Part shown: piece by piece, positions 1-7,504 of the stretch
Position numbering within the stretch: position 1 is the stretch's first letter
How the letters are laid out: each line of letters begins with the position of its first letter
Assembly: GCA_030045175.1 (NCBI GenBank)
Contig: JASIBM010000214.1
Coordinates: 1-7,860, forward strand
Origin: Streptosporangiaceae bacterium
Lineage (GTDB): Bacteria; Actinomycetota; Actinomycetes; Streptosporangiales; Streptosporangiaceae
Length of the DNA: 7,860 bases
Direction of reading: 5' to 3'
Made by a program: the position numbers and the translations under genes
The notes under the pieces: model-generated
Database searches by the model: none
The model's input: the letters and a program-made list of their open reading frames with translations, nothing else
What the model was told of the DNA's origin: nothing

Positions 1-681
1 ATACCTGTCGAGCTGCTAGACGAGATATCATTCGGCATTCTCGCGCCCGAGGATTACACGCGCTCCCTGTTGGAGTTGGCAGGCCGATGCTGGGTATCGT
101 TGCAGATGGCTGAGCGGGTCGTAGGATCGGACGATCATATACTCGCCGGGCCGGCCATCTTTGACTCTGCTGGATACAGCAGGGAAGATATCATGAAGCG
201 TGCAAGAAGAGAGCTAATTATTGCTGGACCGAATCTGCGGAGCTGGCTGAGCGATAATGAAAGCAAGCAGGGCCTCGTCGGATTGGTGAAAAGACGCAAC
301 GTTCGCGTGACCCTGATCCTGGCAACGTACGAAACGCTCCGGCCCATTTCCCCGGAGGGCGCTATCCACCTGCGAGAAAGCGTCAAAGATATCAGCAAAA
401 TGCTGAACGCGCTAGAGAAAGATGAGCGAGAGCTGATGTCTGCGCACTTTCATGTCGGCGCGTCAACCCTTTCGGCGGTCTTTATTGACCCCGCGACGCC
501 AGAAGGCCTGCTATTCTTTAGCCCGCGATGGGCGATTCAGTTCCTGCCGCAGGATCGGCTCACCTGCGTGATCGACAAGCGAATAAATTCCGAAGATCTC
601 TACAAGGCCATCTATAATGGGGTGCTCCTTATGACCCAAGGAGACGCTAAGACCATTGAAGACATGCTCGCGAGCTTATAG
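1..681 (+). CDS. C-terminal part of a PLD-fold-like protein (5' end outside window)
   Basis: The frame is open from base 1 to the TAG at 679-681. The internal start candidates (TTG at 70, ATG at 106) have no Shine-Dalgarno, so I read it as the 3' part of a longer gene. The stretch from about residue 65 (ARRELIIAGPNLRSWL) through a hydrophobic strand (RVTLILATYE) to AHFHVGAS, AVFIDP and LLFFSP has the alternating helix/strand order of one half of a phospholipase D fold. The would-be HxK motif reads H151-V-G, so the catalytic lysine is absent and activity in this half is unlikely; a binding or sensor role is possible. No signal peptide or membrane segment is visible. Two 60-base lines I counted (181-240 and 601-660) are each 47% G+C, far below the genes to the right, which suggests separate acquisition. 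It ends 5 bases before the EEP gene, so the two are probably co-transcribed. The coding call is fairly firm; the fold assignment is tentative. Confidence 0.6.
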   Translation: MPVELLDEISFGILAPEDYTRSLLELAGRCWVSLQMAERVVGSDDHILAGPAIFDSAGYSREDIMKRARRELIIAGPNLRSWLSDNESKQGLVGLVKRRNVRVTLILATYETLRPISPEGAIHLRESVKDISKMLNALEKDERELMSAHFHVGASTLSAVFIDPATPEGLLFFSPRWAIQFLPQDRLTCVIDKRINSEDLYKAIYNGVLLMTQGDAKTIEDMLASL

Positions 682-686
682 CAGAC

Positions 687-1532
687 ATGATCCAGGCGGT
701 GGTGGATCGGGCCGGGAAGGATGCCCATACAAAGATGCGGATCATAACGTGGAATTTGTGGGGCCACTTCGGGCCATGGCCAGCACGCAAGGAGGCCATC
801 GCGACGACGCTGGCGGAGGTCAGGCCTGACCTGTGCGGGTTGCAGGAGGTCTGGCTGACGGATGATCAAAACATTGCTGCGGAACTCGCGGATCGCCTGG
901 GCATGTCCTGGTGCTGGAAGATGGCGTCGCGCACAAAATTGGCAGGCGGCGATGACGTGCGCATCGGGAACGCCATCTTGAGCCGCTGGCCGATCCTGGC
1001 CGACGCAACGGTCATCCTGCCCGTCGCCGATGCCACTGAAGGCCGGGTTGCGGTTCATGCCCGCGTCCAAGCACCCGGCGGCGTGCTGCCGATGTTCACC
1101 ACGCACCTGACTCATCACCCTGGCGCCTCGCAGATACGCGTCGCTCAGGTCCGCCAGGTGGCCGCGTTCATCGCCGAACACTCGGCGCACTGCGCTTACC
1201 CGCCTGTGGTCACCGGTGACTTCAACGCCGAGCCCGCATCGGACGAGCTTCGGCTGCTCGGCGGCATCCTGACCGCCCCGGTGGTACCTGGGCAGGTTCT
1301 GGTGGATGCCTGGCGCTACGTGGACCCAGCTGATCCCGGCTTCACCATGGACCGCGCTAACGGCTACCGGCAAGCCAGCCAGATCCCTGACTCGCGAATT
1401 GACTACATCCTGGTCGGCCTGCCCAAGCAAGGCCGGGGCCGCGTTCAGTCGGCGCGACTCGCTGGCTGCGGTCCCGTTGACGGCGTATGGCCGTCCGATC
1501 ACTTCGCCGTCGTGGCCGACATTCAGGAGTAA
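687..1532 (+). CDS. Endonuclease/exonuclease/phosphatase (EEP) family metal-dependent hydrolase
   Basis: This is a Mg-dependent phosphodiesterase or phosphatase of the DNase I/exonuclease III fold. All the usual active-site blocks are present in order: N23 in TWNLWG, E54 in LQEVW, H140 in TTHLTHH, D178 and N180 in TGDFNAEP, D239 in SRIDYIL, and D271-H272 in the terminal SDH. At 281 residues it is a normal stand-alone EEP domain with no signal peptide or extra domain, so it is probably cytoplasmic. The substrate (DNA, RNA, phosphoinositide or other phosphoester) cannot be read from the sequence. The ATG at 687 lies 5 bases after the upstream stop, which suits translational coupling, but no clear Shine-Dalgarno precedes it. 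Many homologues begin near the MRIITWN segment, so the in-frame ATG at 735 is a real alternative (GGAAGG at 715-720, spacing a little long). The gene converges on the SEFIR gene with only 20 bases between stops. Confidence 0.92.
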   Translation: MIQAVVDRAGKDAHTKMRIITWNLWGHFGPWPARKEAIATTLAEVRPDLCGLQEVWLTDDQNIAAELADRLGMSWCWKMASRTKLAGGDDVRIGNAILSRWPILADATVILPVADATEGRVAVHARVQAPGGVLPMFTTHLTHHPGASQIRVAQVRQVAAFIAEHSAHCAYPPVVTGDFNAEPASDELRLLGGILTAPVVPGQVLVDAWRYVDPADPGFTMDRANGYRQASQIPDSRIDYILVGLPKQGRGRVQSARLAGCGPVDGVWPSDHFAVVADIQE

Positions 1533-1562
1533 CCACAGCCGCGAACTCGATATCACTGTGGT
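1532..1562. terminator. Inverted repeat across two convergent stop codons, possible bidirectional terminator
   Basis: ACCACAG (1532-1538) and CTGTGGT (1556-1562) are perfect 7-bp complements around a 17-base loop. The structure overlaps the last base of the TAA of the EEP gene and contains the TGA of the opposing SEFIR gene. There is no T-tract on either side, so an intrinsic terminator is only a weak call, but the position is where a shared terminator would sit. Confidence 0.3.
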
Positions 1563-2794
1563 GCGGCGGTCGCGGGGCGCCGATAGGAAGGCTGACGGGT
1601 AATGACCCTGATCAGGTCCCGGCTCCCGCTGATGGTCAAGCCCTCGATCAGGAAGTGGTCGGCAGTCTGCGGCTGCAGGAACAGCGGGATATCGGAGACC
1701 GACCCGCCAGGCAGCACGACTGGCAACAGCTTCGTGATCCAGAGGGAGCGATCGGCGTGCAACAACTCCCTGAGCAGGCCCATCTCCGACTGAAGGCCGC
1801 GATGCCTGATGTTCTCGATTTCGCCGTCGCCCACCTGGCGGCAGGCCGGCGAGGCCACGACGATGACAAAGTCCGCTTGCCGCACCTGCTCGGTCGCCCA
1901 CTGATACCAGTCGCGCCGCCGGTCCGTGTCCCAGCGGTCCAGATGCACGTCGAATCCGCGCTGGGCGAGGAACTCAGCGAAGGCGCGCACCGATTCCACG
2001 TGCTGGTCGTCATCGTGCGCGTAGGAGACGAAGATGCGCGCCGGCCGCTGGACGGCTTCAGCGGAGTCAGGATCGCGTTCTTGTCCCTCGACAGCGGGCG
2101 CAATCGGCCGAATGCCCGCCGCCCGCTGCGTCAGCGCGAGGCGGAACTCGGTGGGACGCGTATCCGGCAGGCAGCCCAGCGCGTCATCGGGGTCCATGTC
2201 GTAGCGGACGGTCAGTCGCACGTCGAGCTCGGCGCATCCGCCCCGGACGATCGCAATGATCCATGACACGTAGGACCCGGGTCGCACGCTCCGCTTCCCG
2301 CCGCCCGGCCCGGCTGCTAGGTATCGCCATCTGATGGGCTCAGGGCGGCCGACCCCGAACACGTCGATGAACGGGCTGAGGGCCGGAAGAGCCGCTTCCG
2401 CGGTCGCCGCGCCCCGCACGGGACAGAAGTTCAGGTAACTGCTGACCCTGTAGGAGGATGGCTTGCAGGACTGAAAAACCGCGCGGGGTAGTGCGTCAAG
2501 CACGGCCACAGGTTCTTTTGTACTCGAGTCCGAAAATCCGAACCCGACTTCGAACCATGGCGGCGCCGGAACCTCGGGTTCCAGCGCGAGCTCGTAGTTG
2601 AGCCTTATCAGGTAGCTGTCTTGCCCGGCAAACGAGTCGGGTGCCCAGATCTGGTGAACTTGCCAGCCAGAGAGGCGGACAACGCCGATTCCCACGTCTG
2701 CGGGCGTGGAATCCCATTGGCGATCACCGTCGTCAATCAGCACCAAGGCTGCCTCGGGTGCTCGCTCACGACCTTGACCGGTAACGTCGGTCAT
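1553..2794 (-). CDS. SEFIR (TIR-like) domain protein with unrecognised N-terminal half
   Basis: The protein has 413 residues from the ATG at 2794. From about residue 251 to 400 it is a SEFIR domain, the TIR relative known from IL-17 receptors and from bacterial signalling proteins. It begins with RIFVSYAHDDD (SYAHD at 257-261), continues with GFDVHLDRWD and a helix ending QVRQADFVIVVASPAC, then RGLQSEMGLLRELL and LLPVVLPGG..IPLFLQP. Such domains mediate homotypic protein contacts; some TIR relatives cleave NAD, but I cannot point to a convincing catalytic Glu. Residues 1-240 look beta-rich and soluble with few long helices, and match no family I know. No signal peptide or membrane segment is seen. 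I chose ATG 2794 because GGAGGG (complement of 2800-2805) lies just upstream; a GTG at 2806 in the same frame overlaps that site and would add four residues. The gene is divergent from the CHAT-TPR gene and has a good promoter candidate about 33 bases upstream. Confidence 0.87.
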   Translation of the reverse strand: MTDVTGQGRERAPEAALVLIDDGDRQWDSTPADVGIGVVRLSGWQVHQIWAPDSFAGQDSYLIRLNYELALEPEVPAPPWFEVGFGFSDSSTKEPVAVLDALPRAVFQSCKPSSYRVSSYLNFCPVRGAATAEAALPALSPFIDVFGVGRPEPIRWRYLAAGPGGGKRSVRPGSYVSWIIAIVRGGCAELDVRLTVRYDMDPDDALGCLPDTRPTEFRLALTQRAAGIRPIAPAVEGQERDPDSAEAVQRPARIFVSYAHDDDQHVESVRAFAEFLAQRGFDVHLDRWDTDRRRDWYQWATEQVRQADFVIVVASPACRQVGDGEIENIRHRGLQSEMGLLRELLHADRSLWITKLLPVVLPGGSVSDIPLFLQPQTADHFLIEGLTISGSRDLIRVITRQPSYRRPATAAPQ

Positions 2795-2833
2795 ATCGCC
2801 CTCCACGGTCCTGGCCGTCCGCGATTACCGTCG

Positions 2834-2862
2834 AATCTAGCTAGCGCACAAGTGCCTGGCAA
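2834..2862 (-). promoter_or_regulatory. Candidate promoter of the SEFIR gene
   Basis: Read on the minus strand, TTGCCA (complement of 2857-2862) and TAGATT (complement of 2834-2839) are separated by 17 bases. This is the spacing and composition expected of a housekeeping sigma-factor promoter in actinomycetes. Transcription would begin near 2827, giving a leader of roughly 33 bases with a Shine-Dalgarno before ATG 2794. The -35 hexamer lies inside the first unit of the 20-bp tandem duplication, so the second unit carries an identical hexamer 20 bases further upstream. This was predicted by eye and not tested. Confidence 0.45.
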
Positions 2863-2895
2863 ACGCTGAGGAGCACTGGCAAACGCTGAGGAGCA
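2856..2895. repeat. Perfect 20-bp tandem duplication in the divergent intergenic region
   Basis: Bases 2856-2875 and 2876-2895 are identical; each unit starts CTGGCAAACG and ends CTGAGGAGCA. Each unit contains a GAGGAG, so with the real ribosome binding site at 2897-2901 there are three SD-like purine blocks in a row before the CHAT-TPR start. Each unit also contains TGGCAA, the complement of the SEFIR -35 element. It may be a recent slippage duplication or a pair of operator sites shared by the two divergent genes. Confidence 0.9.
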
Positions 2896-2896
2896 G

Positions 2897-2901
2897 AGGA
2901 G
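2897..2901 (+). promoter_or_regulatory. Ribosome binding site of the CHAT-TPR gene
   Basis: AGGAG ends 5 bases before the GTG at 2907, and this fixes the start codon. Two upstream GAGGAG copies in the tandem repeat (2868-2873, 2888-2893) are too far from a start to act on this gene. No convincing plus-strand -10/-35 pair was found between 2795 and 2896. Confidence 0.75.
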
Positions 2902-2906
2902 TCATC

Positions 2907-5900
2907 GTGGAAGAGCTAGTGGCCGCTGTGCGCTCCCGGCTGGATGCCGCCATGGCCACCAAAGATCCGTCCCACGTCCTTTCCCAGGACGCCACGGCTG
3001 AGGCCCTGGCGCTGTCGAAGGCGCTCGCGGACGCGGATCTGAGCGATCAGCGGGCAGCGGAGGCCAGGTACTTGCTCGGCTGGCTGCGGTGGTTCCGGTA
3101 TCTGGCTTCGGACGGCGATATGAGAGCGCTTGAGCATGACGCCGCGGCCGACAGCTTCCTGCCGTTGTTCGCCGCGGCCCGGCCCCTGCCGCGCATGCCC
3201 TCCGCGCTACTGCCGGTGCTAGCGAACAAGACCATCCTGATCGCGACCGCCGACGTGCCAGCGGATTCCAAGATCGCCCTATGGCGGCGCATCCTGGAGG
3301 TCACCGGCGATCAGGATCCTGACCGCCCCGGACGACTGATGGCGCTGAGCCTGGCGCTGTATGAGCGATCAGGCTCGGCAGCCAATCCGACGGATCTGAC
3401 CGAGGCCATCGAGACTGCCCGGCAGGCCGTGGCCCTGCTCGATGCCGATGATCGCCAGCGTCCGATGCACCTGGCCAGCCTGGTCCGCATGCTCACCGCA
3501 CTGTCCGATCGCGCTGGGCAACCCGGTCCGCTGGATGAGGCAGTCGAAACCGGGCGCCTGGCAGCCGCGACAGTTCGGGTTGACGATCCCGCCCGCGGGG
3601 CGATCCTCTCACTCTTCGGGGTGGCGTTGCACAAGCAGGCCGCCCGCACGGGCGCTCTGGCCGCGATCGACGAGTTGCTCAGGGTCAGCCGCGAGGCGCT
3701 GCGGTGCGATCCGCATGAGCGCGGCCACCACTTGTCCCTTCTTGGCAGCGTCTTGCAGGCGCGGTTCGAACGCACCGGTAACCTCGCGGACCTGGATGAA
3801 GCGATCAGCGCTCATCGCGAGGCGGCGGCAGGCGCCCCCCGAGGCGACCCAGCAGGCCCGGCCTTCCTCGCGAACCTCAGCCTGAGCCTGCGCGTGAGAT
3901 TCGGCCGTACCGGCGCGGTCGACGCGCTGAACGATGCGGTGACGACCGCATACGAGGCGGTGAACGCCATCAGCGAGGACACGGCCGACCAGGGAACATG
4001 CCTGATGAGCCTCGGCCTGGCCTTGCTGGCACGATACGAGCGCTTCGGCTCGTCCTCGGACCTGACGGAAGCGGTTCGCTTCAGCCGCGCCGCAGCGGAA
4101 GTCACCGATCAGGCAGGCGCCGTCGCCACGCGCCTGTCGAATCTCTCCGTCGTCTTGCAAACCCTCGACGAGCACACCGATACCCCCGGCGCCCTGGCCG
4201 AAGCGGTGTCCGCCGGACGGCGCGCGCTTGAACTCACCACCGCTGCCGACATTAGCAGGCCAGGACGCGAATCCAACCTGGCGACCGCACTCAGGCGCGC
4301 ATTCGAGCGGGCCGGCGGGCCGGACGTACTCGAAGAGGCGACAGCCCTGGGAACCAGCGCCCTTCAGCACATCCCGCCTGATCACCCGGCCCGATCCTTC
4401 CTCCTGTCCAACACCGCGAGCGTGCACCTGCTGCGGTTCCAGCACTCGGGCACGCTCGCCGACCTCGACGCGGCCATCCGGCTCGGCCGGGAGGCCGTCG
4501 ACACCACCCCGCCCGATGAGCCCGATAGGTCCATTTACCTTTCGAACCTCGGCAACGCGTTGCAGGTCCGGTCTCAGCGCACCGGATCGACCAGCGACCT
4601 GGAGGCGGCGATCCATGCGCACCGCGAGGCGATCGACAACACCCCAGAAGATCACCCTGACCGGGGCCGACGTTTGGTGAACTTCGCGGTCGTGCTGAAG
4701 CGGCACGCGGTCCGAACCGGGTCGGACGCTCGCCTGGATGCCGCGGTCAGCATGGCGCGCACCGCATCGCGCGCCGTACATCACGACCACGCCGACCGGG
4801 CGGTAGGCCTGACGAACCTGGGCAGCGCCCTGCGCGAACGTTTCGAACGCTCGGGGTCGCTCGATGACATAGCCGGGGCGATTCAGGCGCATAGCGAGGC
4901 TCTCGCCGCCGTCGGCGACAACCATCCCCGCCGGGGCGCGTACCTGTCGAACTACGGGACCGCGCTGCTGACACGGGGCCAGCGCGTCGGATCGCTTGAG
5001 GACATCAGCGAGGCTATCCGCGTGCTCGAGAGCGCCGCTGGCTGCTCGGCTCCGAACGAGCCAGATAGCGCCATTTACGTGGTCAACTTCGGCAACGCCT
5101 TGCGGGAGCGCGCTGAGCTAACAGGCTCGGACAGCGACAGGCGCGGCGCGATCACGATGTATGCCGCGGCCGTTGAATCGCAGGCCGCCGCGCCTTCCAT
5201 CCGGGTGCGCGCGGCGGGCGCGCTGGCGGCGCTCTTGACCGATCCGGACCCAGAGCGCCATGGCGCCGTACTCGCCACGGCCGTGGAGCTCCTTCCGCGA
5301 CTCGCTGGACGCTACCTCACCCGTGATGATCAGCAAGAAGCGCTTCGCGGACTGTCGGGCCTGGTCGCCGACGCCGCCGCGCTGACGCTCATGAACGAGC
5401 GACTCCCGCGCCAGCGCCGCGCCGAACGCGCGCTGCGCCTGATCGAAGCGGGCCGCACCGTGATCCACTCCCAAGCCCTAGACATCAGGACCGACATATC
5501 CGAACTGCAACGGGCAGATGCCGGGATCGCGCGCCGATTCACCGAATTGCGGAACCTGCTTGACCTACCCCGCATCACGGAGGCCACCCTCCCGCAGAGC
5601 GACGCGCACGCGGATCTTTACGAATTGAGCCAGGAATTCGACGCATTGCTCGACCGCATCAGGAAGCTTCCTGGACTTGCGTCTTTCGCGGCCCTGCCCG
5701 CACTGCGGGAACTGCGCCGCGAGGCCGCCCTTGGCCCGGTGGTCACATTCAACGTCAGCCGTCATCGCAGCGACGCACTGCTGCTGACAAGTACCGGGGT
5801 ACGGGCTGTACCGCTGCCCGGGCTTGCCGCTGGCGCGCTCATCGAACGGCTGACTTCCTTCTACCAGGCGCTGGCCGACAGCGCCGCACCGGCCTATGCG

Positions 5901-6872
5901 GCACGCGGCCGGGCGGAAAGGCAGCTTGCCGAGATCCTGTCATGGCTCTGGGAAGCCGCCGTCGCGCCGGTCCTCGAAGCCCTCGGCCTTGGGAAGCGTC
6001 CCGTCGGTGACGCGCGACCACGGCTCTGGTGGGCGCCGGGGGGGTTGCTCGGCCTGCTGCCCATCCACGCGGCCGGGTGCCACGACGGCGCGGGAGACGC
6101 CGTCCTGGACCGAGTCGTCTCCTCCTACACGCCTACCATCAAGGCTCTACGCCATGCCCGTAAGAAAGCGTCGAACACGGCGGCGATCGACCGGTCGAGG
6201 TCGGAGCCGGTCCGATCGCTCGTCGTCGCCATGCCAGCCACCCCGGTGGCCGACGGCCGGCCGCCGCCGCGGCCGTTGCCGAAGGCTGCCGAGGAAGCGG
6301 TCACGGTAGCTGCCCTCGTGCCCAGCCCCGTGATTCTGGTTGGCACGGACAGTGAGCACCCGGCCGTTTCCGACCGGGTCACGCGAGACACGGTCCTGGC
6401 TCACCTGCCGGAGTGCTCGATCGCGCACTTCGCGTGCCACGGCACGACCGATCCCAGCGACCCGTCACTCAGCCGCCTGCTGCTTGAGGATCACGGCATC
6501 AAACCGCTGACCGTTGCCAGCCTGGCATCGATCCAGCTCGACAGATCCCGGCTGGCATACCTATCGGCCTGCCACACCGCCCGCCAGGACGGCACTGAAC
6601 TGCTCGATGAGGCCATCCACCTGGCGTCGGCGTTCCAGCTGGCCGGCTTCCCGCACGTGATCGCAACCCTGTGGCAGGCAAGTGACTCCGCTGCCGTCCA
6701 GGTAGCTGAGGGCTTCTATGGTCATCTAGCAGCCGGACGCGAGCATGACGCGCCCGATCCCGACCGCGCTGCGATCGCTCTCCATCACGTCGTCAACGCA
6801 TTGCGCGACGCGGGATCCCGCTATCGCACCAAGCTATCGGCATGGACCCCCTACATCCACGTAGGAGCCTAG
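2907..6872 (+). CDS. TPR-repeat CHAT-domain protease (caspase-like), 1321 residues
   Basis: CHAT domains are clan CD cysteine proteases related to caspases and separases. Residues 1-136 are a helical lead-in. Residues 137-761 hold about 14 TPR-like repeats with a period near 45, each of the pattern PDRxxYLSNLGNAL, RTG, DLxxAI, REA; they should form a long superhelical scaffold for a partner or signal. Residues 762-942 are a helical linker containing AERALRLIEAGRTVI. The CHAT domain covers 943-1321: core strands from GPVVTFNVS, the WWAPGGLLGLLPIHAAG block near 1040-1057, catalytic His1178 in HFACHG, catalytic Cys1222 in LSACHTA, then FPHVIATLWQ and a final helix. Both dyad residues are present, so it should be active. 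No signal peptide or membrane segment is seen; it is cytosolic. TPR-CHAT proteins are known as switchable proteases, for example in Craspase and near bacterial gasdermins. Neither a Cas gene nor a recognisable gasdermin is visible here, so the trigger and target are unknown. Confidence 0.95.
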   Translation: MEELVAAVRSRLDAAMATKDPSHVLSQDATAEALALSKALADADLSDQRAAEARYLLGWLRWFRYLASDGDMRALEHDAAADSFLPLFAAARPLPRMPSALLPVLANKTILIATADVPADSKIALWRRILEVTGDQDPDRPGRLMALSLALYERSGSAANPTDLTEAIETARQAVALLDADDRQRPMHLASLVRMLTALSDRAGQPGPLDEAVETGRLAAATVRVDDPARGAILSLFGVALHKQAARTGALAAIDELLRVSREALRCDPHERGHHLSLLGSVLQARFERTGNLADLDEAISAHREAAAGAPRGDPAGPAFLANLSLSLRVRFGRTGAVDALNDAVTTAYEAVNAISEDTADQGTCLMSLGLALLARYERFGSSSDLTEAVRFSRAAAEVTDQAGAVATRLSNLSVVLQTLDEHTDTPGALAEAVSAGRRALELTTAADISRPGRESNLATALRRAFERAGGPDVLEEATALGTSALQHIPPDHPARSFLLSNTASVHLLRFQHSGTLADLDAAIRLGREAVDTTPPDEPDRSIYLSNLGNALQVRSQRTGSTSDLEAAIHAHREAIDNTPEDHPDRGRRLVNFAVVLKRHAVRTGSDARLDAAVSMARTASRAVHHDHADRAVGLTNLGSALRERFERSGSLDDIAGAIQAHSEALAAVGDNHPRRGAYLSNYGTALLTRGQRVGSLEDISEAIRVLESAAGCSAPNEPDSAIYVVNFGNALRERAELTGSDSDRRGAITMYAAAVESQAAAPSIRVRAAGALAALLTDPDPERHGAVLATAVELLPRLAGRYLTRDDQQEALRGLSGLVADAAALTLMNERLPRQRRAERALRLIEAGRTVIHSQALDIRTDISELQRADAGIARRFTELRNLLDLPRITEATLPQSDAHADLYELSQEFDALLDRIRKLPGLASFAALPALRELRREAALGPVVTFNVSRHRSDALLLTSTGVRAVPLPGLAAGALIERLTSFYQALADSAAPAYAARGRAERQLAEILSWLWEAAVAPVLEALGLGKRPVGDARPRLWWAPGGLLGLLPIHAAGCHDGAGDAVLDRVVSSYTPTIKALRHARKKASNTAAIDRSRSEPVRSLVVAMPATPVADGRPPPRPLPKAAEEAVTVAALVPSPVILVGTDSEHPAVSDRVTRDTVLAHLPECSIAHFACHGTTDPSDPSLSRLLLEDHGIKPLTVASLASIQLDRSRLAYLSACHTARQDGTELLDEAIHLASAFQLAGFPHVIATLWQASDSAAVQVAEGFYGHLAAGREHDAPDPDRAAIALHHVVNALRDAGSRYRTKLSAWTPYIHVGA

Positions 6873-6877
6873 CCTCG

Positions 6878-6900
6878 GTTCTCGCGCCGGGAAGCGGAAC
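6878..6900. terminator. Short imperfect hairpin between the CHAT-TPR gene and the CHAT remnant
   Basis: GTTC and CGC (6878-6881, 6883-6885) pair with GCG and GAAC (6894-6900) around an 8-base loop, with one bulged T at 6882. It lies 6 bases after the TAG of the CHAT-TPR gene. There is no T-tract, so the terminator call is weak. Confidence 0.2.
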
Positions 6901-6913
6901 TGACGGCCTCTCA

Positions 6914-7492
6914 CTAGCGCCAAAGGCGCACTGTGCCATCCTGGCTGGCTGTGGCGAGGATGGTACCGTCCGGGCTGAACGCCACGCCCCCGACACTGCC
7001 AATCGAGCCGGTCACGGTGCGGTCGCACCGGGTAGGTGCCTTCGGCTCCTCGGGCTGACCGCCTGGCACCGAGGGAAAGGCGGCATCCTCGCCGGGAGCG
7101 CTCAGGCCGGTGAAGAGCTGAGTGCGATGCCCGCGCAGGTACAGCACCGGAGTGAGCCATTCGAGTGTTCGGCTCGCGGTGCCGAGTATGGCGATGCGGC
7201 CAGCGGATACGGCCTCGTCCACGCCTCGACCGCGGGCGATGGCGCTGTAGAAGCCACGGGCGAACGCGGCTGCGGCGGCATCGGTGATCTCGAACTGCAT
7301 CGCAGCGACGGCGGGGACACCGGCTCGGGTCAGGGCGGCCGCAGTTCCGGCGAAGAGGTCGCTCGTGCCAGTGGATCCGCCCGAGCAGGAGTTCAGGACG
7401 ACGAGGCGCGGAGTGGGCCGGGCCTGGCGGAGCAGGTCGGCGAATCGGCTCGCTTCGACAAGATCGGATAAATCACCCGACGTGAAGGGGTT
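6914..7492 (-). pseudogene. Truncated remnant of a CHAT-WD40 protein
   Basis: On the minus strand the frame is open from just after a TAG (complement of 7493-7495) to the TAG at 6914-6916, 192 codons. The peptide is plainly the second half of a CHAT domain. It has SRFADLLRQARP, then RLVVLNSCSGG with the catalytic Cys (residue 36, codon 7385-7387), AGVPAVAAMQFEITD, FARGFYSAIARGRGVDEAV, and the closing block TLEWLTPVLYLRGH. A proline-rich linker and one WD40 blade (GGVAFSPDGTILATASQDG, VRLW) follow, and the frame then ends at once. The His-bearing half is missing, and no ATG, GTG or TTG occurs in frame before the Cys; the first start is ATG 7300, after it. Both ends are therefore broken: a 5'-deleted gene also cut after its first WD blade. 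Its Cys motif (NSCSGG) differs from that of the intact neighbour (SACHTA), so it came from a different protein and is not a copy of that gene. Translation from 7300 would give only an inactive 128-residue fragment. Confidence 0.8.
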
Positions 7493-7504
7493 CTATACGG
7501 CTAC

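Noticed and set aside
612..1901. 429-codon open frame on the minus strand
   Set aside because: It runs antisense through the well-supported EEP gene and out of frame through the SEFIR gene; its translation is Arg/Gly/Ala-rich with no domain. It is a product of high GC at third positions.
1487..2266. 259-codon plus-strand open frame opposite the SEFIR gene
   Set aside because: The minus strand here encodes clear SEFIR motifs; the plus-strand product looks like nothing and lacks a ribosome binding site.
3609..4925. 438-codon minus-strand open frame inside the CHAT-TPR gene
   Set aside because: It is antisense to the TPR repeats, low in complexity, and has no recognisable motif.
2907..6872. 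Type III-E CRISPR (Craspase) or gasdermin operon because of the TPR-CHAT protein
   Set aside because: No Cas gene, no repeat-spacer array and no gasdermin-like small protein is visible in the window.
6914..7492. The CHAT remnant as a duplicated end of the neighbouring intact CHAT gene
   Set aside because: The Cys motif (NSCSGG versus SACHTA) and the closing blocks differ, and the remnant carries a WD40 blade that the neighbour lacks.
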